From Stichopus chloronotus (taxonomy: Eukaryota; Echinodermata; Holothuroidea; Aspidochirotida; Stichopodidae): a stretch of DNA of 64,000 nt. The stretch lies in contig CM037840.1 in the NCBI GenBank assembly GCA_021234535.1, forward strand, positions 859,269-923,268. Direction: 5' to 3'. The notes beneath the pieces were generated by a model. It saw only the letters and a program-made list of their open reading frames with translations. It searched no databases and was not told where the DNA came from. This document shows positions 1-12,700 of the stretch, piece by piece (position 1 is the first letter of the stretch; the number at the start of each line of letters is the position of its first letter). Both the position numbers and the translations under genes were made by a program.

Positions 1-638
1 TACAGGAATTGCCCAGATACTGTACTGCAGACCTATTGTGCAACGCCTTGTTGATGATCCTCAGTGCAGTTTGTGGTTAACTTGATGCATTGTGACAATA
101 GGTTTTTCTGGCAATATGTGATCACCAATGTTGAACATGTTTTCTGTGTTCTTACATATCTGATAGACAGTGTGTCCGTATCATCTTTCCTGCAGACGGG
201 GCAATTTTAGGAGGAACTGAAACCGTCTACTTACAGAACTGTTTGTTTGACATTTCTGAACGCTTGTGTCTCAGATTGGCAGCCATTTTTTTCCCAAATT
301 GATTCACAGTCTCAGAATAAGTGGCATGTACTTTATATGTAAAGTACAGTGTCTTGTTCTACTGATGCTATAAGATGTAAACATGTAAAGATAGCAGCAA
401 ATATGGGAAGGACATGTTGCAAATTGCAATCCTGATATTTTAACCCTTATTCCTTTTTCTAAGTCAAATTTTACGAGAAGCTGATATCACCGCGATGCTC
501 ATCCGTGACTATACAATGTCACTTTTATATTTTCAGATCATTAATCCTCTCTGACCGAGGGACACCATACTGTAAATGCCTACCCTTTTTTTCCACATTC
601 GTATAGTTTTGTTTGTTTCACAATTGCATTTTTCACAG
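1..638. other. Sequence upstream of first visible exon
   Basis: Most likely intron of the protease gene, since the first visible exon starts inside a codon (two leftover bases) behind a good acceptor ending TTTTTCACAG. I see no exon, repeat or promoter in it. Confidence 0.5.
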
Positions 639-748
639 GGAGCTGTTCAAGTCTCCATCACAACATCACTGCAGCAAAATTTACAGAAGATCTTCTTGAA
701 GAGTCTTCAGATGCATACAGGCAACTGGAAGAAAAATTTCGTGATGGT
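639..748 (+). CDS. Exon 1 visible: SEA domain, N-terminal part
   Basis: The acceptor AG is at 637-638 and the donor is GTAAGT at 749. Two bases complete a codon from an unseen exon, then 36 codons follow. The reading includes [20 protein letters not shown], the usual start of a SEA domain (F-x-x-x-L, S-x-x-Y-x-x-L-x-x-x-F). An NIT glycosylation site precedes it. The exon ends on a codon boundary, which fits the next exon at 1276. The following 527-bp intron holds nothing recognised. Confidence 0.82.
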
Positions 749-3700
749 GTAAGTACAGTGCCAACATTTATTTATTTTTTATTTGGTTGAGGGTGGGGAA
801 TATCCTACTCTACAATGGGTAATTAAAATAATGAAGGCTACAGTATATGTAGTTCTTAGTTAAGTTGGATTTGCTGTGCTGGAACTGAAAATGTGGGACA
901 CACAGTTTATGCATTGGAAATTTATCCTGATATTTGAAAAACATTCTGTTTTTACAGTAATCATTTGTCGTCCTTCAAGTGCTCTTTTAAAGCTAAATTG
1001 AACTGGTCACCATGTGGTGAACTCTATGAGAATAGAAAGCTTTCTAATGTTACCCCCTTCTCTTCTCCTACGTTCACACCATGACTGATGGTAACAATGA
1101 TGTGAAAGAAATTAAAGCACTGGATACAGTACATTAAAATCCAGAAATTTCCTCAGTCGCATGATTTCAAGGAGGGTTGCCTGAAAATTTGATATCACTT
1201 CTAGCTTTTTAGCTGTGACTAATTATTGTAACAAAAATGTTTAAGATGTAAAAATTTCTTCTTTTCTTGAAACAGATGATGGGCCTGTTCAACAATGGAA
1301 GCTTATCAGAATATTTTTACAGTCTTGAAGTTAACGGTTTCAGGTATATTTCTAATAAGAAAGTACAGGCAGCCACTGTGTTGACACTACATTTTAAATA
1401 GTTAAATATGATTCCAAACTTAATCATATTTTCTGTTATGCCATCCCAAGTGCTTATAATTTGAACCATTCAGTAGAAGATGAGAAACAGAACCTTAGAA
1501 GTGAGTTGAAGAATTAAATCTCATTTTATGATCAAATATCATGATTATGACATTAATTATACCTCCCCCTCCCCTTCACCTCATCTGTGCTATGTTTTTC
1601 AGTTTTTTTTGGAATTCCAAAGAGATACTGTGGGACAGGAGACTGCAGTATGACAGATTAGCTTTCCATTATCTTTTGGTGCAAACCAAATATCTAAGTA
1701 GCACGTCTTGCTTGAATGTTATGGATTTTTAAGAAAATATTCACTTTGCAAATGTCCAAGTAATAAACTATGAAGTCAGCCAAGCCATACTACTTTTAAC
1801 ATCCCTTGTATGTCTTCATAATTTTGACTGTCTTAAACAGAAAAATTGCCATATACTTTAAGAGTTGTGAATTTGATTTTTTTGTAATATTTGTGTTCTT
1901 TGGACAATAAACCTTAAATGTAATATTTCATCGCAAGTAAATTTCAAGGTAAAAAATATGGGCTTCAATTCCAAAGAATAACAGACTTTTTGTAGTCATT
2001 TGCACCCAAATTTGAGACTTCTGAAAATCATTCTTGATTTGGGCATTCTCTCTTCATGATATATCTTTTAGTTATGAAGAAGATATATATGAGTGGCCCA
2101 GTGGGGTACCTGAAGTGAAAGAAATATTCTCTGTTTCTCATTAGTTCATTTGAATATATTGTACCTAGATTATCCCTTTAAAATCTTTATGTATCCCAAT
2201 TGATGTGATAGATGACATGTATAAAGGAAAAAGAAATCTTTTACCTTGTGCATCTCAGTAGGATCTATTACGGATTTGTTATTCCTTTAGAGTTTTAACC
2301 TACAAAACAAACTAACAGAGTGTATCTTCCATTTTTATTATTTACCATTAGGAGTGGCAGTGTGGTTGTTTACTACACGGTGACCCTTGTGGGACTTCCA
2401 GAAGACCTGAACACCAATGCAGAGTTTCAGGCTCTTCTCCGAGAGGAAATCCAGAGAGCCCTCAATAACGGCAATCTTTCTGGATTACCTGCAGACAGCA
2501 GCACTGTGGCAGTAATTGAGAGTAATTACAGCATTTCTTTTTTTTTTCATTTGATTTGGCCATTCTAGCCAGTTTTGTCTCACTTTTTTTTTGAATGCTG
2601 TATTTTTGCTGATTTGTGAAAGACAACATTCTGAATCCTGCAACTGAATATTTTATTAATGAATGGACCACTGTCAAATTTAACGTAGATGGTTCTGAGA
2701 TGTTTGATATGACCCCATGTTTGGACCATGGTCAAGTCAGCTCCCACATGCTGTCCGAGACCTTGTTCATTGTCCATTGAGAAAAATCACTATCTTAGTG
2801 GCAGTGATTGAATTTTCATAATATCATCTTTTAGTGTAAATTGGCGGCATGCTTATTGTTTTGATCAATTTTATTACAACATGAGTTGAACATGATATTG
2901 TTGTCTGTTTGCATTAATTAACATATCATCGGCATCTGTGCAATGTTATTTTCCTACTTCAAGACTGTAAGTGGTGACTGTTTCTTGATCTAAGGTTGAT
3001 TCTTTCATGTTTATTCACTTTTCCCACTGAATACTGTAGATAACTGTTCTGCTCGTCTCCACAGATTTTCACCAGAGTGGGAGGGGTGGGGGTACAGCTA
3101 TGCATGAGGCACATCACCATGGAGGGGATTGAAGGACTTACTCTTTTGGAAATAGCTGTAGCCTATTGTTAATTGTTTGGGAGCTAGAAAATATTTTGAA
3201 GGAAGGTGAAATTTTTTTTTTTTTTGTGGAGGCAGTTTCTTTGTCAGTGGGTGACAATTTTAAGTCCGGTACAGACAGGTTATGTAGTCAAGAATGTGAA
3301 ATGACTGACTTGTGATGTCATGATGGGGCCACCATCACCTTTATGTAATTGGATGTTTTTCTATACCCTTTTCTCTCTCACCACCTTTTCAGAAACCTTT
3401 TTCATATCCTTATCAATTTTCTCTCCCACTTTATAAAACTCATGAAATATTTTATCTTTTCAGTTAATTTCTTAACCACGCTGCCACAGACAAACCAATC
3501 TGGAGGTGACAATTCAAACACAGGTATGTCAAGCTACACCCTACCTTCATTACTTATTTACAGTACCTATCAACCTTCCAACCTAGATTTCTAGCTCCAG
3601 AAGCTATGTACCTAAGTGCTCACCCACAGTACCTACCTATAGTACCTATCTACCTACATACCTATACATAACTATCTACCTTCCCAGTTGCAGAACCTGT

Positions 3701-6700
3701 CTACCTAAGTACCTATCTATAGTACCTACTCACACTTCCTACATATAGAACCTATCTACTTACTGATCTAGTTTCCTAGCTCCACAACCTGTCCATCTAA
3801 GTGACTACCTACAGTTAACTACTACCTACAGTATGTCCATACAGTTCTACCTACCTACCAACCTAGATATACACATTTCTACATTCTTAGGTACAGTTTA
3901 TATGTACTTAAGTACCGATTAATCTACTGCACAATACCAACACTAACTACATATAGTACTTAACTACCTACCAAACCTGTCTCCCTCTTTAGCTACTGTA
4001 CATATTTTCTTGAATACCTATCTGCAGTGCCTACCTGCAGTACTTACCTGTACTACCTATCTACGTACTGACCTAGATATGCACCTATCAAAAATTGTTG
4101 GGACACTTTGTCGTCCGTTGCAAATATAAATACTGAATTTTAGGTGAGAGGATAACATGGAACCCTGCGCCCCTTTCCAATGTTGCGCTATAAAAGTGAA
4201 TGTACCCTTTGAACAGCAATCCTATAGCCAACATTGGACAGGGGCACGGGGTGTCCCAACGTGTTTTGTCCAAGATTGTAGTTATGAACCTTCAGTGCCT
4301 ACTAGTGTTTGCACTAGGTGTAAAATTCTGACCTGTGTCATACAAACCATCCATAGTCGCTTGTGGGCCCTTGTTACGAAAAAAAATAAATACAAATTTG
4401 TTGTGAAGTCATAAATATTCAATGTTTTGCTTTGCATGTTAACATAACAGGTACATACCTTACTGTATGTTGGTGCATGACATTGAAGTGTTCTTAGTTA
4501 GGCATACACTGTTGCATGTAAAATGTATGATACCCAAACTGAAGGTCTGGGTAGCAGGTTGAGAAGCAGATCCTGACATTGCCAGTCAGATACCCAGGAA
4601 CCCCAAACACTTCTATGTATTGAACTACTCACAGTACCTACTCACAGTACCTACCCTCAGTGCATATACCTATCTGCCTACCTATCATCAGTACTTTACC
4701 ACAGTAACTGCCTAACTACTTACTTGAGTGTACACTGATGACTAACTTAAAAGAAGAGCAAAAGTAGGAATATAATAGTTTGTGCTTTGAATAACCATTT
4801 ACAGAATAGACTTTGTAACTCATTCATTCATTCATTTGCATTTTATTCACTGCTAGGAAATAAAACTTCATGATTAAAAACCTTTTATTTGGTACATGGG
4901 AAGCTTTTGTTCCAAAACAATTTTACTGCTCCAACTGTTTATATGTTTTTTTTTTTTGTAGCAGTGTTTGTGATGTCTTTATCCTTGTCCAAGGATGAAA
5001 GCACAAAACCGTATCTTTTTCCATTTTTTCTCTCCTCCTACACTGTGACAGCTTGCTCAGATCAGCCCTGTATGAATGGGGGAACCTGTGAAGTCAGTGA
5101 AGGCGGAGGATTTATGTGTCGTTGTCCTTCGCCCTTTACCGGAGATCGTTGCCAGGAAGGTAAGTAAAATGAACCGTTTCTACAATCAGTTCCCATCACT
5201 CATACTGGACCACATGATCCCTTGTATCCCCCAGTCCAGTCAGTCCCCCCATCACTGCCATTAGACCACATCATCTCCTCTGGCCTCACACGCATCAGTC
5301 CCCACTTTGCTCAACTCAAATTGTTCTTATTGGCTCATATTAGTTTCATCATCCCTTACCCTGGTCAACCCCACTCACTGTCATTTGACCATATCCCTCC
5401 ACTTTCATCAACCGTGCCATCATCAGCCCCACATTCATCAGCCCCACTTTCATCAGCCCTGCATTCATCAGTCTCTATTTCATCGGCCACCACTTCCATC
5501 AGTCCCACATTCATCAGCCCCCACTGCCATCAACCCTACTTTCATCAGCCTCCTTTGCTCCTGAGTCCTAGCATACCCTTTAAAGGGATCCATAGATTAT
5601 TATTGGTAAAATAGAGATACTATAATGTGAGAACAAAACTTTAGAGATGTTTTTCAACAGAATTTCTGAAAGCATGTATTCATAAGGAAACTTAGAGGAA
5701 TAGGGGGGGATGGCATAGGGTTAGTTGAGGAGGAATTTATCTTTCTATGCTGGACACAATCAATGGATAACGAATAACAAGGTGAAATATATGACATATG
5801 CGGTAGTGTTCAACTGGGATCTGTTGAGATAAAATGTAAAACATTTCAGTTAGCTGTAGTTAGCTGCTTAGAAAAACATAAAGTAGATGAACATTTTCCA
5901 ACCTTGGAACATATGCCAACCTCCTACTACATTAGAGAGAGCTTGTGGTCTAATGTGCCTGTGAGGGTCTGATCATAATCTCAGTTGCAACTGTTGAATT
6001 GCTCCTCACCTGTTCATCTTCTTCACCATTTACCTCTCATCAAACTTGTGTTAATGTGTATACTGTCAGTAGTAAACAAAATTGTATACCTCATATCAAG
6101 GGTGAGTACTTTCTTTCTTTTCAAACCAAAATTTCTTCTCTCATGGTGCATTTGCTGGATGTCATACTTTTTTTTCTGCCTTCTTGTATTTTAAAAATTT
6201 GTTGCATTCAAAGAATATTACAAAAAGTACCAAATGACAGGAATATTAAAGACAGTCTATTGATCCTCTTTAAAACTGGTTCAAGATGTTGAAGTCATTC
6301 CTTTGAAATGGAAACAGATTTAAAAAAATCCATAAAATTTGGTGAATATGTTGCATTTCATGTTGAGAATCTTTGTTTCCTTTTTTAAGGAAATTTAAAG
6401 CAAAACAAATGTAAAAAGTGATTTGAGTGCAGTTAATTTCTTGAATACATGACTATTTTATTTACAAAAATGTAAGTTATATATATATATATAAGCTTTC
6501 TGGTGGCTATGCTTCACACTGACTGTTTCTTAGTGGGAAATAAGGTGTTTACTTTGCAGAAAAACAAATCAGAGATTTGAAACCAATAGGTGTCAACACA
6601 ATGATGAATTATTCAAATTAATCTTGGAAGGTCTTGTTTACAAGAAATAAGTTTCTCACAGATAGAACTTCACTTCCTTGTAGCAGAAGAATAATTTGAT

Positions 6701-9700
6701 CACCCAAACTTTCAAAAATTCATATTCATGTTCCATAACTCATCGTACGTGTGATGTTTTTAGGAAATGAAGTTTTTGTAGATGTTCGTTGATAAGACTG
6801 AATGGTTTAGCAATGATTAAAACTATTGTATTTCTTTGCCCTGTTGGTGCATTTTGAACACCTTGTTTCCCTTAAACTTGTGGAACTTAGTTTTTCTAAT
6901 CTTTATGTTTCCTTTGTCAAGGAATTTGGTGAATTTGGCTCTTTTTTTCCTTCATTAACAATCGTCCTCTAAGGAAAAATATTCAAAGAAGTCTTTACTT
7001 TCTTAATTGTGTTTATTTCACTGAAGTTTTGGTTGTAAGAAATTATTTTGTATCACAAAGTCAGAGGTTAATATTGATCTGCAAATATATCTTGAATATT
7101 AAAGACTTACCCTGGTCTCTAAACATTTTTGATTGTTTGAATCTACTGCTACATTCTTAATTTCATTTTCAATCTCTTCTAAAAGTTTGCCATACTTCCA
7201 TTTAAACAAATTCATCAAGATATGTAACAGAAACTACACTGTTTTTACCTCTGTTCAAAGATAGATCCAGGGTCGCTTGAATCTCAGAGATTAATTTTTT
7301 TACTAAGGTGGACCATATCTGACAGTTTTACTAGCACTGATTACTGTAAAAACAGCCTAGTGTTCCATGAGTTTGTGCCTTTAATATTCTGTCATCCATT
7401 TGTGTGTTGTTCTTCTTGTCATAGTTTTGATACAGTATATAGACACTCTTAAGGCGCGTTCACACTACAACGATAGCGGATTGGATTACGATCCATTTTT
7501 TATTTTTAGTAAATATCTTCTCCATCTCTGATTGGAAAGAACCAAAAATTTGTCAACTTGTGTAAAGATATGATTTTTACCAGAGGACCACGAAAATGAA
7601 ATGTTGTCTAATTATTTGGTGATGTCACACCGACAGACAGCTTTTATCGGACACGCGTCGTCCGATAAAAGCTGTCTGTCGGTGTGACGTCAGGAAATAA
7701 TTAGTATAAATTTGATTTTCTTAGTCATGCGATACAAATCATTTATTTACACAAGTTGGAAAATTTTTGGTTCTTTCCGATCAGAGATGGAGAAGATATT
7801 TACTAAAAATAAAAAAAATCGGATCGTAATCCGATCTGATATCGTTGTAGTGTGAACGCGCCTTTACACCATATTGTTGAGAGGACCATTTCTTATCTAC
7901 GCCCGTCAGATAAAGATCACACTCCCACAATGAGGGGGGGTGAATCTAATGTACCCTTAAAACAAAACTAGTGGATGCATCTTTTGAGGATTTTCAAAAG
8001 TTCACTGCACTAGGGAAGACACTTTACAACAACACTGCTCCCTACATTGTATCCTGACAGTAAAACAGAGGCAAAGGCTTCTCCTCAATTTCAATCTCGG
8101 TCAGAGTATTTCTATACTTCAGCAATTGCAACCACAATCTGTGGGACCATAGAGAATCACCGAAATTTGCGGAACTCTTTTGCAGAATATCAAATGAACA
8201 AAGTGATTTTATTTTTTGCGACATTTATTCTGTGTGTGCCCTAACATCTACTGAAATTGGATTTGAAATAATGCTGCTAACCATACCTGTGATTCTAACC
8301 ATATAGTAGCTGTGATGCTAATCATATAGTGCCTGTGATGCTAACCATTTCGTGCCTATGATGCAAGCCATATTGTGCCTGCGATGCTAACCATTAAATA
8401 ACTGTGATTCTAAGCATATAGTGCCTATGATGCTAACCATATAATACCTGTGATGCTAACCATACCTTGTTTGATATCTTTTTTTTTGAGGTCAATCAAT
8501 AGTCTATTGGGTGTAAAAGACACAGCTGTTACAAACAGTTTGTAGTACTTTCCTACAGTTTACAGATGAAACTGTGTAAAAGTTCAGGTTATGAAAATTT
8601 TAAGTTATGTTCCCTTGATGTGAAAAAAATCATGTTTTCTGTTCAAGATCAGTGGTTGAATGTTTCACATTATAAGTTTTTGACATAAAGTATACAATTG
8701 CAGAAACTTTTTCAAAGCTTTGCCCCTTAATTTTTACTTTTTTTTTTACTTTTTGCTGCATCCCTTTCCAGATTTGGTACTAAAGACTGACACTTTAAAG
8801 CTGGAATATGAGATGTACAGTATAGCCAATTGCCTGGTCATCTACTTTTGTTCTTCAGCAATGTTTCAGGGAAGCTTGAGAGAATATGGAAAAAAAAATC
8901 ACCTGTCACAAAATCTGAAAGAGAATTATGCTCTCATCTTCCACATAGTTTAATATGAAAATTGCCTAGACATTTTTGTTGGCCCTACAAAATTCAGGCT
9001 TTGCAAGAAGGCGCAGCAGTCAATCACCATTACGTGAAATCAGACAGATCAATGGGAATAGATATGAATATGCATGTATGCAAAAATGAGGCTTTAACAA
9101 GGCTTGTTTTTTGTAGTGTCTGTGACATATTCTGTGGAATTTGACTTTCATTTAACAAATTTCAATCATATTCCTGCTTTAAAAGGAATATGAAAACCAA
9201 AAATTTGTATAAGTTTTTTTCTGCCATATACAGCATTTTTGCAGTGGACTTACAATAGAACTGATGCTTTTGAGTGACATGAATTTAATTGTTAAAGGTT
9301 GTGTGACACAAAAAATAACATTTTGGAATATTGCCTTTATTAATCATTAAAAGCATTGACAATAGCCTCAGATTCCATCAAAATCCAGTGAATATTGACA
9401 ATTTTACAGGCACTTTCCTGTTTTACACCCGCATTATCTGAATGAACATTAGTTAAGTGTTCAAATTTATGACATTGAGAGTCACACAGGATATGTCTTA
9501 AGTTAACCTTGGTTCACTTTATTTTTATATCGAGGACAATTGAGAATTTCCCATACCCTGAAGACTTTACTTTGGCTGCATATATTTCTTTCTTTTAAAA
9601 TGTTGGTATTACAACTTGAAACCCAGCAATTAAGTAATTAATGAGATAATATGTATAGGCCCAATTAAAGAACTACAGACACTGAGCAACATTCCATGTC

Positions 9701-12700
9701 ATCATGCATGCATTTTGTTCAAAATTTGAAAAGCCAGATCTCAGAAATTGTGATAGATAGAAACACATTCAAAGCAGAATTTCATTCAGGGTTTCACTCG
9801 CAACTTTTAAGTAACGCTGGCTCTTTTCTAGATGCATGTCACACAACTTTCTACTGTAGAAGTGTACAGTAGATAGCATATGCAACACTAGTCTAATTTC
9901 CTTCTAGAAAACCTTGTACCAAAACTCCAATGTTTTGTGTCTATTTCTCTGTAGTGTTGGTTTGCACATGTCACCAATTGGTTTGTTTTTTCATGTTATG
10001 GAAATGAGTTTATTTTCTAAACACATGTAAACAGTACATACATACATACGTACGTACGTACGTACGTACGTACGTACGTACGTACGTACGTACGTACGTA
10101 CGTATATGTGTCATAATACATCATGGTTTTATAAATAATATTGCTACCAGGCAATAGCTACTGTTTTCTCTTTTTAACATTGCAATGTTTTTATCTCTGG
10201 AAGGTTATTTTCATGCATTTACTGTCCCTCTCCTCACCTTCGATCTTTATCTTTACCCCCCTATGCCCTACACCCTACCCCTCCCTCTTTCCTTTTCATT
10301 CCCTGGTAATGATCACACCATTGTACTTTTTCTCTCTCGGCAGATTATCTCGCAGCGTCATCTGGAATTATTCACTGCATGACATTGCTTGCATAAATTA
10401 ATTCATTCTTGAAGCAGGAAGTAGTGAAAAAGGGGAACAACTTTGTAGGTGACCAGTTTTGATCCTTCTTAGCATATTCACTCCCCAAACACAAGTCATT
10501 CTTAGTTCACTCTCCATAGTTAAGTACCATGGGACATATCACATGTTTCATACTCGTGATGTGTCTTTGTTTTATCACTGTTTGCTCTCTTTGTCATACT
10601 TGTCCTAGATTGCTTTTTCCTTGTGCTTCTGTTCTCTTCCATCCTCACGGAACCGCTAAGAGCGCAGGATGGCTGGGATAAGTGTCGTGTGTCATCCTTT
10701 TCAGGTTCTTCACAAATCGCTCTCTTTTGAAATTTCCACCTCCACAGTACTTTAGTTGACCACTCTGTCCACCCGATTAGAGTTTCTCCTTTAATCTGGT
10801 CGTTGCTTTCAATCATCAGAATAGATTTTACTGATGTATAGTCTTATTACGTACTCCCATTTCATACTTTTGTTTACATTCTTTTAGTGCTGACATGCCC
10901 TCCTCTTGATCCGTTGGTTGACGGGGTCGTATCCTGTACCATGGGCAATGAGGTGTCCAGTCGCTGCACCCACACATGCAACTCTCCATTCTTTCTCCTC
11001 GGTCTGCCGGACAGGGTCTGTCAAGAGGACCAGAGGTGGACAAATGTCGCTCCTCTCTGTGAAAGTAAGTTTCATTTCAATCTTCTCAAATGTTTGTTTT
11101 CAAATGTTTTGTACTAAAAAGGATGATAATATGGTTAAATGGGCTTGTAAATCAAACAGAAGTAGTGAGAACGGTTTGCCTTTTCAAAAAGTCTTGTGGT
11201 TTCAGATTATCTGTATCTGCGCAAAAAGACTGCGAGCAGACTTAAAGTTGTTGAAGTTTTCTCTGTTATGGATTTTACAAGAATATATTTGCACATTGTC
11301 TAATCATTTACTAAGCAACATTCTTCGCTTGGAAACAAAACCAAAAATATTGAAAAATTCAATATTTCCTTTGCAGTGCCTGCTTGTCCATTGCTAGTCA
11401 AAATAGAAAATTCAACGATGTCATGTTCCCGTGCCAATGCCGATCAGAGCATTTGTACCTTCAGATGTGTGGACGGGTTCACTTTAGAGCAAGGGGGAAA
11501 TTTGTTGGCTCGTATATGTCGAAATGGACAATGGACCGGAAGTCCTCCTTCCTGCATTTGTAAGTAATTTGCATACCGCCTGGCTCGTTCATGAATATTT
11601 ATAATTATAAATATTTATCACATACTCTCTGTATGCAAGGTTTAAATATCAACAAACATGAAATGATCTGTTTTTGTGTTTTTTTTCTAATATTTGTGAC
11701 TATAGCTAGGTGGTACCATGTAACAGTAAGACAAAGCATATGCAGTCAAATTTGATGAATATGCATGAGTAAGAATTTGAGTCAGTTTCTTTGTAGAAAG
11801 ATTAAGCTGTTTCTACCATGAGGAGGGAATGCTGTACAGTATTCTTTGGAAAGATACTGTAGGTACAGCAGGCCTCAAAAATATCATATGCTTGAAAATG
11901 AGAGCTGCCGTAGATAATAGGTGGAGACAAACAGACCTCACAAATGCAAAAGAACAACAACACTACACTAGGAAATGATAAAATATGTGAGTTTATGTAC
12001 TCAAGTTTGTTTTTGCTATATTAAAGTTGTGTATTTTTAGTTCAGCTTTTACGTAAAGTAAAAGTTGTAGTTTCTATAACTTTAAATACTAAAATGATGT
12101 AAAATTGTCAAAGAAATATCAAGGGAGTGGCGGTTGATCAACTTTGTAAAACTGGTAATCCTTCCCGCTTAAATTATTGAGTGTGCCCAATATTCCGAGT
12201 CTGTACTATCCTTGGAAGAAATATTGATGTCATTGTCGGGCATGTCATTAGTTATTTTAGGTCGGCAAACGTCACATTGGCTTCATACATTTTCAACTGA
12301 TTACTTCAATATTTTGACACTTGATCGCATTTTATGTACGTTTTGTTTTTTCAACCACAAGAACTTTGTCACACTAAATTAATTTGTTAAGTTGCCAATC
12401 AAGTTATTCTGGAAAACCAGACAAGGTGTTAAGTTCTTGAGCGAACCTAGATTCGAAGTGCAGCTGAGATTTCTACTGAAAAATGACAAAGGTCACACAT
12501 AGTAACCTTTAATACTTGCAGCTTACTGGCACTTTTCTTCACTTTACTTACACTTTTCTTCAGTTGCATCCAAAAATACTTGCTGCTCTAACATGGGTGT
12601 GAACCATTTCCGAATAAATAAACCAACTTTTAAGAACATTCAACAGACCTGTGTTTATCCAAGAACTTACTAAGTGCAGAAATGTGTCATCCAAAACACA

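Larger units (their letters stand above)
5160..10887. other. Large intron between EGF and first sushi exon
   Basis: No convincing further exon is seen in either strand. It contains the CATCAGCC minisatellite, a short (TA)n at about 6478, a Harbinger-like MITE (7452-7863), a 23-bp minisatellite (8265-8465) and a (TACG)n tract (10035-10104). Phase 1-1 exons could be inserted here without disturbing the frame, so a missed small exon cannot be excluded. Confidence 0.6.

Noticed and set aside
8720..9144. Two adjacent open frames in the large intron
   Set aside because: No domain similarity, poor splice-site context, AT-rich composition like the surrounding intron.
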